Source: Amyelois transitella
Taxonomy: Eukaryota; Arthropoda; Insecta; Lepidoptera; Pyralidae
NCBI RefSeq assembly: GCF_032362555.1
Contig: NC_083517.1
Span: forward strand, 6,530,001 to 6,594,000
Direction of reading: 5' to 3'
Length of the DNA stretch: 64,000 nucleotides
Shown here: piece by piece, positions 10,441 through 20,055 of the stretch
How positions within the stretch are numbered: the stretch's first letter is position 1
Layout of the letters: every line of letters starts with the position of its first letter
Notes under the pieces: model-generated
Seen by the model: only the letters and a program-made list of their open reading frames with translations
Databases searched by the model: none
What the model was told of the DNA's origin: nothing
Program-made: the position numbers and the translations under genes

Positions 10441-12976
10441 TCTTTTACAAGCTCCCAAGTTAAACATGGAGATTTCAGCCGCCATTGCGGAAATGGTACG
10501 ATTACGCGACAAGAAAGTTGAATCATATCGACAACAGCTAGGTTCTGGAATAACAGCAGTCAGCAAGGCAATGTCTTCTCTGATGACAGGTGATAACAAA
10601 ATAGAAGCCATCAAAACACTTAGTGATGGATGTCGTATTCTCTGTGATTTACATCACTCACAGACCCAATCCAGAATAAAAATGATAACTCCGGGTCTAG
10701 CTAAATCATTTTTAAATGTCATACAAGACAGCGACAGAGACGAGACATTATTTGGAATAAGCCTGCCTGAAAAAATCAAGGCATCCAAATCAATAGAAAA
10801 ACAGGGTTTACAGATTAAAAAACCAGTCCCTGTAAGACAACCACCAGCTTCCCAAAATACACCAGCACCAGTTCGCCAACAGGTTCAGGGAAACTGGGTG
10901 GCGCCCCCTCGCTATGCGAGCAACAGGGGGGGGGCGAGGAACTCAGAAGAAGTATATTCCGTCAACCAGACGACCAGCACCAACAACGTCCACAGCAACC
11001 ACTCAATCCAAGGGGGGCCAGACTCGGTCATCACGGACCACGCGTCATTAACGAAGGTACATGCAGGTCGCATTCAACATTTTTACAAACGTTGGCTTGA
11101 AGTCACAAATAATGATAACATTCTAGACTGGGTTCGGAATGGAATACCTATTCCATTTACATCTGAACCGGTACAACACATTGTACCCCGAATCACACTA
11201 TCAGCAGAAGAACAATTTGATATGTCATTAGCGATAGATAATTTGTTATATTTAGGCGCTATTTCACCAGTTGACCCTTGTGAAGATCAGTTTATTTCTA
11301 GTACATTTTTAGCTCCGAAATCAAACGGAGAAAAGAGGTTTATTCTTAATTTAAAATCATTAAATCGTTTCATACCAAAAATGCATTTCAAAATGGAAGA
11401 TTTTAGAACGACTGCTAAGTTATTGCAACCCAATTGGTTTATGGCGACAATAGACCTAAAGGAATCGTATTTACTTATACCCATTGATATTGAATACCGT
11501 AAATATCTTAGGTTTCAATATATCGACCCCAATACAAATGAAATTGTCATTTATGAATTTAACGCGATGCCATACGGTCTCGCGATAGCCCCAAGATGTT
11601 TCACTAAGATAGTCAGGGAGGTAGTAGCTAATTTACGCAGTCGTGGTTACAAATCTATTTGTTATTTAGATGACGTTTGCTGTATAGCAAGTAGTTATTA
11701 CGAATGTCATAATAATATTCAGGAGACAATAACACTTTTTGAACACCTAGGCTTCGTAATTAATTATGAAAAAAGTCAGTTGGTACCCAAAAGAAGATGT
11801 AAATTCTTGGGTTTTATTTTTGACACTACATCCATGACTATTTCGTTACCCGCAGATAAACGCGATAAAATAGCTGGTTTGATTCGAAAATTTCACAAAC
11901 TACCCACCGTTACCATTCGAGAATTATCACAACTAATAGGTGTTTTAGTATCTGCGTGCCCAGCGGTACGGTATGGCTGGCTGTACACTAAGATATTGGA
12001 ACGACAGAAATATTTATTTTTACACGAGTATGGCTTTTTTGACACAAAGGTCAAACTTCGTACCAATATTTTGGAAGACCTAAATTGGTGGTTGCAAAAT
12101 ATTTTTAAAACAAGCAACCCACTCAAAACCCCCAACTACGCAATGGAAATTTTTACCGACGCGTCTCGTACTGGTTGGGGAGCATACTATAATGGGTTAC
12201 GGGTCAACGGTGCGTGGAAGGATTGCGAAATTAGTTTTCATATTAATTACTTAGAATTACTCTCGATATTTTTGGCTCTCAAATGTTTTGCTCGTGATAA
12301 GACAAAATGTGCAATCTTACTTCGTGTGGATAATACTACAGCTATAAGCTATATCAATCGCATGGGCGGGATACAATTTCCGCACCTTAACAACTTGGCC
12401 CGTGAAATTTGGCGCTGGTGCGAGTTGAGACAATTATGGTTATTCGCTTCATATATTAATACCAAAGAAAATATAGAAGCAGACGAGGAATCTCGTAGAA
12501 TAAATAATGATATAGAATGGGAATTATCTGCATCTGCATTTAACCTTATTGTGAAAAAATTTGGCCAACCTGAAATTGATTTGTTTGCGTCACGCACTAA
12601 CGCCAAGTGTCACGAGTACGTATCCTGGAAACAGGACCCAGACGCCGTCACTGTGGATGCTTTTACCATTAAGTGGAACCAAAAAATCTTTTACGCTTTT
12701 CCACCTTTTTCTTTGTTACTTAATTGTATACAAAAAATTATTGAAGACGAAGCCACGGGCATTCTTGTTTTTCCTATGTGGCCCGCACAGGCTTGGTACC
12801 CACAGCTTATGGACTTATTGATTTCTGATGTAATTGTTTTACAACCACGTCCCAATTTAGTATTATCGCATTTCAGACATCAACACCCTCTACACCAGAC
12901 TCTTACCCTGGGAGCAGCGCTGCTCTCCGGTGCGCGTTCTCCCGCCGCGGCGTCCCACCGACCGCATTACGTATAA
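10382..12976 (+). CDS. DIRS Pol: Gag C-part, reverse transcriptase, RNase H, methyltransferase-like
   Basis: An 864-residue uninterrupted frame. Residues 1 to about 170 look like the C-terminal half of DIRS Gag (QYLVPSNCNLLQAPKLN). Reverse transcriptase spans about 280-500, with the catalytic Y-L-D-D near residue 428 and the MPYGLAIAPRCF motif upstream. RNase H spans about 590-715, with the acidic set D593 (TDAS), E625, D650 and D701. After it comes a DIRS-specific domain resembling a DNA N6-adenine methyltransferase (EIDLFASR, then FYAFPPFSLL near 774). It makes cDNA in the cytoplasm from the element's RNA. Its stop overlaps the recombinase start by one base (TAATG), a layout suited to termination-reinitiation. 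No premature stops are present. The true N-terminus depends on how it is joined to gag. Confidence 0.93.
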   Translation: MTSSARENILKQYLVPSNCNLLQAPKLNMEISAAIAEMVRLRDKKVESYRQQLGSGITAVSKAMSSLMTGDNKIEAIKTLSDGCRILCDLHHSQTQSRIKMITPGLAKSFLNVIQDSDRDETLFGISLPEKIKASKSIEKQGLQIKKPVPVRQPPASQNTPAPVRQQVQGNWVAPPRYASNRGGARNSEEVYSVNQTTSTNNVHSNHSIQGGPDSVITDHASLTKVHAGRIQHFYKRWLEVTNNDNILDWVRNGIPIPFTSEPVQHIVPRITLSAEEQFDMSLAIDNLLYLGAISPVDPCEDQFISSTFLAPKSNGEKRFILNLKSLNRFIPKMHFKMEDFRTTAKLLQPNWFMATIDLKESYLLIPIDIEYRKYLRFQYIDPNTNEIVIYEFNAMPYGLAIAPRCFTKIVREVVANLRSRGYKSICYLDDVCCIASSYYECHNNIQETITLFEHLGFVINYEKSQLVPKRRCKFLGFIFDTTSMTISLPADKRDKIAGLIRKFHKLPTVTIRELSQLIGVLVSACPAVRYGWLYTKILERQKYLFLHEYGFFDTKVKLRTNILEDLNWWLQNIFKTSNPLKTPNYAMEIFTDASRTGWGAYYNGLRVNGAWKDCEISFHINYLELLSIFLALKCFARDKTKCAILLRVDNTTAISYINRMGGIQFPHLNNLAREIWRWCELRQLWLFASYINTKENIEADEESRRINNDIEWELSASAFNLIVKKFGQPEIDLFASRTNAKCHEYVSWKQDPDAVTVDAFTIKWNQKIFYAFPPFSLLLNCIQKIIEDEATGILVFPMWPAQAWYPQLMDLLISDVIVLQPRPNLVLSHFRHQHPLHQTLTLGAALLSGARSPAAASHRPHYV

Positions 12977-13893
12977 TGCTGGCATCACTTTCCGATAATA
13001 CCTTACAGCAGTACGGTATATGCTACAAGCTGTGGTACAAATACTGTGAGATTAATAATATTAATGTTTTTAACGCTCCCATCTCACATGTGATTATTTT
13101 TTTGTCTGATCAGTTTGAAAAAGGTGCATCATATGGTACACTTAACAATCACCGCTCAGCCCTGGCTTTATTTTTAGGAAACAATTTAGCTGCAGATGAG
13201 AGTGTCAAACGCTTACTTAAAGGAATATTTAGGTTGAGACCATCTTTACCAAAATACTCATCCACCTGGGACCCTCAGGTAGTACTAACTCATGTTTCCG
13301 AATGGGTTCCCCATAGCAAACTAGATTTAGATAAACTTACCAGAAAACTTGTTGTTTTATTAGCGTTGTGTACTGCACACAGAGTGCAGACGTTATCATT
13401 AATTAAAATTCAAAATATAGTTATTAATGACAACATCATAAAAATAAGTATCACCGATATGATTAAAACGTCAGGGGTAGGTCGAGAGCAACCGCTCTTG
13501 CTATTACCCTTTTTTAAAGAAAATCCATCGATTTGCCCAGCTTCTACGCTTGTAGATTACATGTCGGTAACTGATAAACTTAGGCCACCAGGTTTAGACC
13601 ACCTCTTAATGACTGTGAAGCGTCCTCACAAGAACGCGACAGCACAGACGATAAGCAGGTGGATCAAACAAACGTTGAGCGCGAGCGGCGTCGACGTGGC
13701 GGTGTACGGCGCGCACAGCACGCGGCACGCCGCCACCTCGAAGGCACGCGTCGCTGGCCTTAGCTTAGATGTGATTCGGAAAACTGCCGGTTGGACGGCA
13801 ACTTCCCAAACCTTTGCCAAATTTTACAATAGGCCTATCAATAAAGAATCGAACGATATGTTCGCGAATTCTGTTTGTTCTCCAAATGATTGA
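12976..13893 (+). CDS. DIRS tyrosine recombinase
   Basis: A 305-residue frame starting at the ATG that overlaps the pol stop. The N-terminal part (residues about 5-75) is a SAM-like core-binding domain (NTLQQYGICYKLWYKYC, then TLNNHRSALALF). The catalytic domain has the family residues: R136 in TAHRVQTLSLI, H247 and R250 in HSTRHAATSKA, and the nucleophile Y284 in FAKFYNR. The usual second His/Trp position is W in AGWTATSQ. The protein would integrate the circular cDNA by site-specific recombination in place of a DDE integrase. Length and motif order fit DIRS recombinases. The gene appears intact. Confidence 0.93.
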   Translation: MLASLSDNTLQQYGICYKLWYKYCEINNINVFNAPISHVIIFLSDQFEKGASYGTLNNHRSALALFLGNNLAADESVKRLLKGIFRLRPSLPKYSSTWDPQVVLTHVSEWVPHSKLDLDKLTRKLVVLLALCTAHRVQTLSLIKIQNIVINDNIIKISITDMIKTSGVGREQPLLLLPFFKENPSICPASTLVDYMSVTDKLRPPGLDHLLMTVKRPHKNATAQTISRWIKQTLSASGVDVAVYGAHSTRHAATSKARVAGLSLDVIRKTAGWTATSQTFAKFYNRPINKESNDMFANSVCSPND

Positions 13894-14051
13894 AATTTAT
13901 TTTGTTATACCTAGTTCTTATAAAATCGTGATTGTTTTTCTTTGTTAAAAAAAAAAAAAAAAAAAAGCTATGATTTATCAATCTCGTGTTTTAATTGTAG
14001 CGTTTTCCTTGCGTCACACTACAAACAATGACAAAACTTGTCTCTAAACAT
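13894..14051. other. DIRS spacer with A-run
   Basis: Non-coding stretch between the recombinase stop and the internal complementary region. It contains an uninterrupted run of A (about 13949-13966). This lies inside the element, so it is not a LINE-type tail. Confidence 0.5.
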
Positions 14052-14166
14052 CTACGTGTTAATTTATATCGAAAATGAAACCACGAAATATTATATATGA
14101 TCAAACGAACTTCTAGAAGTGAAGTTCGATCGATATAATATGAGTGGTTTCATTTGAAGATATAAG
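14052..14166. repeat. DIRS internal complementary region
   Basis: 14052-14098 is the reverse complement of the start of the element (9492-9538). 14099-14166 is the reverse complement of its far right end (about 14388-14457). The two complements abut at TTATATATGATCAAACG, which recreates the head-to-tail junction of the two termini. In the DIRS-1 model this region templates joining of the ends during circle formation. Confidence 0.88.
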
Positions 14167-14226
14167 TTACCCATCCCACCCATAACCCTATTATGTAGAA
14201 ACACGAGAAATCCATAAACTTACTCT

Positions 14227-14457
14227 AAAAAGAATGAGGCAAGACGGCCGTCCGATGTAGGTAGGAAGGAGAAAAATCGATTGTTTTATCGATTTCAAAA
14301 ACGAGAATCGATTTTTGATATCTAATAAAATCAAATCTTAAACGTGCAAAAGTTGCCTTGTAGGTCAAAGGACTACGTGTTAATTTATATCTTCAAATGA
14401 AACCACTCATATTATATCGATCGAACTTCACTTCTAGAAGTTCGTTTGATCATATAC
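14227..14457. repeat. DIRS right inverted terminal repeat
   Basis: AAAAGAATGAGGCAAGACGG through TTAATTTATAT is the reverse complement of the left ITR. It then extends with an end-specific part containing the small palindrome GAACTTCACTTCTAGAAGTTC, ending GTTTGATCATATA. Confidence 0.9.
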
Positions 14458-14587
14458 TATACACTTATCCTCTCTTCAGTTGGCTGTTTTTTCAAATAGC
14501 TACGGGTTAATTTTTAACTTGCAACATTCTGTACTAGCGACCCGCCCCGGCTTGGCACGTATACGCTACACGTGTGTGCGTTATACA

Positions 14588-14632
14588 TTTATATATATAT
14601 GTATATATATATATATACAATATAGGTATATC
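14588..14632. repeat. TA-rich microsatellite
   Basis: An alternating TATA run interrupted by single G and C bases. No other structure is seen. Confidence 0.8.
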
Positions 14633-14927
14633 CTTCCCTCAGGAAACTCTTTATAATTTCAAACAGAACAAAATTCATCCGTCCTCAACTTTCCGAGATT
14701 ATTAATCTCGGATCTCGTATTGATAACCAAAGATAATTTTATTGGTGTTGACATTGATCTGGGTTTTAAACAACAGTCGGTTTTTCAGATTTTTCACCAA
14801 TTTTTCAGAATAACTTTAGTAAATTAAACACAACAATTTCATAAACAACAACATTTCAGTTATAATAACCTGTTATACTGTTTACGGTCATAAAGTTTAA
14901 ATAAATAAATTTCCGATACATACATAC

Positions 14928-15025
14928 CATCACGCCTGTTTCCCATTGGGGTAGGCAGAGACTATGGATTTCCACTTGCTACGATCCTTACAAACCTCTC
15001 CCGCTTCCTCTACACTCTCCGATAG
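14928..15025 (-). repeat. Rep-B LINE 3' fragment
   Basis: The minus strand reads GAGAGGTTTGTAAGGATCG, then AAGTGGAAATCC, then TCTCTGCCTACCCCAATGGG and the end of the frame, closely matching the Rep-B end at 57264-57350. Only the last part is retained. Confidence 0.7.
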
Positions 15026-15284
15026 ATGGAAAAAAACTTTTAAAACTACCTACATACATGATACGAGGAAGAAACATTATCCTTTCTGTCATTCGGGTTA
15101 AAAGTATTGATATCACTTTATACAAAGTAATAAACTTCACATCACGAAACTCTGCAGGTATCAGTGACGTCAAAATGTTGCAAAAGTTTGAAAGCAATTT
15201 ACAAAATCCTTTCCATAATGAGAGGAAAAGTAGAGTAATGGCTCCATTGTTCTTATATGCTTGATAAAGAATTTGTGTCTTTTT

Positions 15285-15435
15285 CTGTTCTGAGATGTCA
15301 TGTCGTAAAAAGCGACTAACGGAAGAGCTAATAAGCTTATGAGGCTTATGACCTATCTAAGCCATAGAGTTGAAGTGGCCACTTAGTCTTCTCTTCACTT
15401 TTGGCTGTGTCTACCCCACAAGGCGTAATTAATGT
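15285..15435 (+). repeat. Rep-A, degenerate copy
   Basis: It keeps ATGTCGTAAAAAGCGACTAA, TAAGCCATAGAGTTGAAGTG, TCTACCCCACAAGG and TGTATG in the Rep-A order, with deletions between them. Confidence 0.6.
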
Positions 15436-17046
15436 ATGTTCTGTTCCGAAAAAAGTGCTAATATAGTCAAAAAACTTTTTTTAACTTTACATTGGGTATT
15501 TCTGTGACAGGAAATTTAAATATTTGCTTTTCTGCCACTAAACGACGGCCATATATATATTTTTTTATCTACCAAAGAAAGATCCATAAGATGAAATAAC
15601 GTTCTAAATAATATACTTAATCCTAGTTTAAGTGATGAGTTTGAAAAATAGAATTTGAATCGGTTGCTTTGCTTTGCAAACGTAATACTCAACTTACTTC
15701 GGAATAGTGATGACCTAAATATAATAATATTTATGATATCATAACAATGTAGTCACTACTTGAAGAAGAACAGCTTTTAAGAGGACTTTTCATACACTTA
15801 TTATTTCTTAGTTTAACAAGTGCTGTACAAATTATAAGCCACACATACTTATCTATTAAAACTAGTACATTATTTGGTTCATTATTGTTAAAACGAGATA
15901 CTCACTGAATACCTAATTAGCCCTAACCAACCCTCAGCTTCCTACGCCCAGGAGTTTCGAGTTTCTGTACCCATGGCAAGGGTTTTTCAAATAGGTATTG
16001 ATTGATTCATAATTTTTCCCTTAAAAGTCATGTGCCGTGCCGTATGGTTCCTGTCTCTTTACAGTAGGACCACTTCATATCTTTCACATAGATGCCATAA
16101 AACGTCAATACAGGAAAGGCTAATAGTCGGGATTTTTCTCGGGATATAGACGTGATTATGTGTATGGCTGTAAAAATATATTTTTCATCCCTTGACGATT
16201 AAATGTCATAGGAACAAATGCATTTCCTACGTCTTTTCATTGGACGCCAGAAATTGTTAAACTGTTAGATTACCTGCAGCACGGCACTCGTTCTATTTTC
16301 AGAGTTAACGCCTCTCATCTAATTAGCAGTCACTTCATTATTATCTAGAAAGAAGACGTAACGAATCTCCAGCAGGATTATTGACTACTAGCAGCCTCCC
16401 ACTGTTCCGCCTAAGTTTAATTAAAGTGTTTCTTTACCAAGATCTAAACTATATTTGTACCTCGATTCAACAAAACCCGTTTAGTGGTTTAAATGCAGAG
16501 AGGTAACAAACTTTGGTTTTATAATATTAGTTGGTTTTGCCTACTCTTATAAAGAAGAACTATTAAGTATGCTAATTTCGGCCTCATGTTCAAAAAGAAT
16601 TTACAATCCAATTTTTTTTTCGACTGCATACTTTTTAAACATTATGAACATTAATTTTATGCAGTAGGTTTAATATTAAGCGAAAACTAAAAACTAAGTC
16701 CATCAATACAGAATAATATTCTATCTATTAAGATGAACAATTTTCATATTATAAAGAAATAAAAAATTATTTAATTACAAATAGTTAATGCGTTTTCATT
16801 AAAGCGTCTATACAAGAGCATGTTATACTCGTTTAATTTATAGGTACTTAATAAAATAAAGTTGAGTTACCGTAAACAGTCAAAAAGATCAGCATCATCC
16901 TTATTCCAAATTGTTTTATCGTCATTTTGATAAATCACAAAACACTTATTAGTAAACTTAATCAGCCAGCACAACTTTGAAATAAAGATTTATTTTTTTA
17001 TTCAAATTAATATTTATATTGTTCCTTGAAATAAAAATTGATATTA
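15436..17046. other. Intergenic, nothing further recognised
   Basis: Apart from the Rep-A fragment at 16030-16170, no gene, repeat family or structured element was identified. Confidence 0.4.
16030..16170 (+). repeat. Rep-A, internally deleted copy
   Basis: The 5' block (GTGCCGTATGGTTCC, TAGGACCACTTCATATCTTT, GATGCCATAAAACGTC) is followed almost directly by the 3' block (GGGATATAGACGTGATTATG). The middle is missing. Confidence 0.65.
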
Positions 17047-17175
17047 TTCGTAGCACGGAGTCCGTAGCGATCGTAGCACGCGTAGCGGTCGTAGCGCACG
17101 CAACACACGTCCGCTGACGTCTACGAGGCGACTGACGGACCGACTTCGTAATAAAACTCATCGCACCCACACTTC
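17047..17175. other. CpG-rich patch with CGTAGC repeats
   Basis: In otherwise AT-rich DNA this stretch is rich in CG dinucleotides. It repeats CGTAGC about five times with AC/GG/GA spacers between 17050 and 17095. On the minus strand there is a short open frame (17170-16958) with no recognisable similarity. It could be a first exon or promoter patch of an unseen gene, or a fragment of a GC-rich element; neither is shown. Confidence 0.3.
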
Positions 17176-17787
17176 ATTTTTCAGGTTTAATTTGTTTGAA
17201 CTTTTTTACTTAAACTGTGTTTCATAAAAGGTAAAAACACATTGTTATGTATGTTTTATTGAAATGTATTAAAGTTTGAGCAAAAATACAATTTAGTTCT
17301 ACAGATTTTTCTTCCGAATAGTTTTGCAACGGAAGAGTGGAAAGTTCGGCATCATAGATTGTACGTAATTATTTTTAGTGGTTTTTATTCATTTGAAACA
17401 TTAAACTAAAAAAAAACTATTAAAACTTTTCTCGCGAGCATTTAGAGAAATCTCTCTTAGTGGACCGTTATGCTCCATTAGAAACCTACATGCCAAATTC
17501 ACATATCTATACACAGCTATTTATGGTGTGCGTTGATATTTCAGTCAATCATCAGTCGTTGGCCTATAATATGAATTCACTTAAGTTCTAAAAAAATATT
17601 TATTTTAGTGATTTTTAACATAATTGTTATATAAATAGATATACGGACAATGCCAACAACCTCTCTTTTCGAAACTTACATTATCGCAATAGTGGGAAGT
17701 CGAATAACAAGAATAAATGATACGCCCGCTGCTTGGCTGTTGAACCCGTACTAGAATTGAATAATTTACATTTGTAAGGCCATGAGA

Positions 17788-17854
17788 AATAAAATATTTT
17801 GTTACTTTAAGTTTATGAAAAAATTATAAACTTAAAGTAACAAAATATTTTATT
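17788..17854. repeat. Perfect 29-bp hairpin
   Basis: AATAAAATATTTTGTTAC and its continuation to 17816 is exactly reverse-complementary to 17826-17854, across the 9-nt loop GAAAAAATT. No element boundary or coding sequence is attached. Confidence 0.9.
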
Positions 17855-18539
17855 ATATAAATATATTTATATTTGACCAAATAATACAGTAATGAAAAGT
17901 GATGAAACTTTTGTAGTTTTTTTTTTGTTCATCTACAGTAGTGGAGTCTTCGTTTTGTCGCCCCCTTCAGGTTGACATTAAAGCCACTTTGTATTGGCAG
18001 ATTAAATTCTAAGTATTTTGAGTTTCATGTACAGCCTGCAAAAAAAGCTCTCTGTTCAACTTTCTCTGCAGTTAACTGTACTAAAGTTATTCCGCAAATT
18101 TGGCCAGTGCTCAAAAAGCCCTGTATTTATTAATCTTAAGGAAAACGACGCACTTTCTTATATCCTTTGTAGCATCGTACCGGAGAGGTTATTATGATGA
18201 CTGTCTAACTAAGCTAACCAAGGGGTCGCATCGATCACAGACTCCCCTCCGAAAAACTCCTCGGTCATTGTCCTCTGTGTGATCAATCACTCCGGTATAC
18301 AAATATCATAAGTTCTTTATTTGTAGACCGATTTTGTGTAGAATATACAATACTAACGAAACCAAAACAAATAAGTTATCCCTGGGATTTGAATATCAAG
18401 TTAATAACGTCGGTTTTTCTTATTCTAGGTTCAGAGTTTTTTGGGTTTCCTTCATCTCTAAAGAATTTCCCTCATATCATGGTGATATCAGTGGGAACTG
18501 CTGCAACCGCACCGCCGTGCGGCCGCCACCCTGAGGTGC

Positions 18540-19460
18540 AGCTGAGCTGAGGATGCAGGGCGAAAGGCGAACCTTCTACGCCTTAAAACAGAATTTACTC
18601 ACTAGGGAGAAAACCCGAAACAAAACCGAGCACGCTCGCATGCTCTAAGGTGGCAGCCCCACCAGCGGGCTAGGATATAGTGGGCTAATCAGTCGCTTAC
18701 CCGAATACAAATTTATTGTATAAACAGAAACAGTGCAAAACCGGACCGATCATAATACGACGACCTTTGGCATGAAACAACGGACACGAATTGCTTGCTG
18801 GAGACCCAGGAAATGAGGTGCGGTGCAACTGGCTCCCTGCCATTGCTTATCGGCACAGAGGGTGTGGAGAGAGTCCACAAGTTCACCTACCTCGGTAGCG
18901 TAGTGTCGGAAACTGGAGGGACCGAAGAGGACATCACTTCGAGAATCGCCAAGGCAAGAGCAACCTTCGCACAGCTCCGTCCTGTATGACAATCACGGAA
19001 ACTGACTAGGAGAGTTAAGCTCAAAATATTCCGGTCCAATGTGAAAACCGTTTTGCTGTATGGGTGTGAGACGTGAAAGGTCACTAAATACATCTCGCAC
19101 CGTCTCCAAGTCGTCATTAACCGCTGTCTTCGCCGTATTCTCGGAGTTTACTGGCCTGAGAAAATCTCCAACGTAGACCTGTGGGAACGCTGCGGTGAGA
19201 CTCCGATCGACCAGCAGATCAAACGCCGCAAATGGAACTGGATCGGCCACACGCTCCGAAGGGACCCCGAACACATACCGAGGCAAGCCCTAGACTGGAA
19301 TCTCCAAGAAAAGCGTAAACGTGGCCGCCCTAAACAGACCTGGCGGCGGACAATCATCGCTGAGGTGAAGAATCTAGGGAAGACTTGGAGCGAAATAAAA
19401 CGCGAAGCTCAAGACCGAGCGGGATGGCGACGCACTGTGGATGCCCTCTGCCCCAGCTAG
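18540..19460 (+). mobile_element. Internally deleted non-LTR retrotransposon
   Basis: A GC-rich block that stands out from its AT-rich surroundings. The left part (18540-18790) is non-coding and has the look of a LINE 5' untranslated region. The right part is the 3' end of a reverse transcriptase ORF (18795-19460). Endonuclease and RT catalytic parts are absent. Confidence 0.6.
18795..19460 (+). pseudogene. LINE ORF2 C-terminal region with two nonsense codons
   Basis: One continuous frame encodes VHKFTYLGSVVSETGG, ITSRIAKARATFAQL, VLLYGCET, then KWNWIGHTLRRD, KRKRGRPKQTWRR and AGWRRTVDALCPS, ending with the stop at 19458-19460. This order (thumb region, then GHxLRR, RGRPxxTWRR and a W-x-x-x-V-x-x-L-C-P end) is the C-terminus of several non-LTR retrotransposon clades. 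The only in-frame breaks are TGA at 18987-18989 and TGA after CET near 19074. Both sit where relatives typically have Trp, so each looks like TGG to TGA. Otherwise the frame is open for more than 200 codons. Confidence 0.75.
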
Positions 19461-19784
19461 GGAACATAGGACCTTAAGACAGTCATAGTGATATCAATAT
19501 TTCCATGAAGACATTTAGTAATTTAATTTAGTTTATTTGACACCTCTTCAGGCTCCTCACGAAAACGATTGCCATTGACATAGGTAATAACATTGTATTT
19601 GACTAGATCTTAATTATTTATTATCTTCAAATTCCTTCTTAATTATAAACAATTACGCATAACAAGAAGTGTTCGAGAATGACATTACGACAATGACAAA
19701 ACGAACGAATCTCCGGAGAAAGGTAGTTTGACATAAGCGGAACAGTGTTGGAGTATTACGATATACGAAATATATACGAAAGTA

Positions 19785-20055
19785 CCGTGTGGTGTCGTGT
19801 GGTTCCCGGCACCAATACAAAAAAGAATAGGACCACTCCATCTCTTTCCCATGGATGTCGTAAAAGGCGACTAAGGGATAGGCTTACAAACTTGAGATTC
19901 TGTTTTAGGCGATGGGCTAGCAACCTGTCACTAGTATAATCTCAATCGCCAATTAAGTCAAATAGCTGAACATGGCCTGTCAGTCTTTTCAAGACTGTTG
20001 ACTCTGTCTACCCCGCAAGGGATATAGACGTGACCATATGTATGTATGTATGTAT
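19785..20055 (+). repeat. Rep-A dispersed repeat, full-length
   Basis: Complete copy from GTCGTGTGGTTCCCGGCACC to CGTGACCATATGTATGTATG. It has the TGTCGTAAAAGGCGACTAAG block, the CTAGCAACCTGTCACTA block and the TCTGTCTACCCCGCAAGGG block. Confidence 0.92.

Larger units (their letters stand above)
9492..14457 (+). mobile_element. DIRS-type tyrosine-recombinase retrotransposon, nearly complete
   Basis: About 5 kb long, bounded by long inverted terminal repeats (9492-9684 and 14227-14457). It encodes in order a gag-like protein, a fused gag C-part/RT/RNase H/methyltransferase-like protein and a tyrosine recombinase, followed by an internal complementary region (14052-14166). This layout defines the DIRS order: reverse transcription gives a circle that the recombinase integrates, so no integrase and no target duplication are expected, and none is seen. 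The two large frames are intact. The only obvious lesion is an out-of-frame A8 run between gag and pol. The good condition suggests a recent insertion. Confidence 0.92.
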
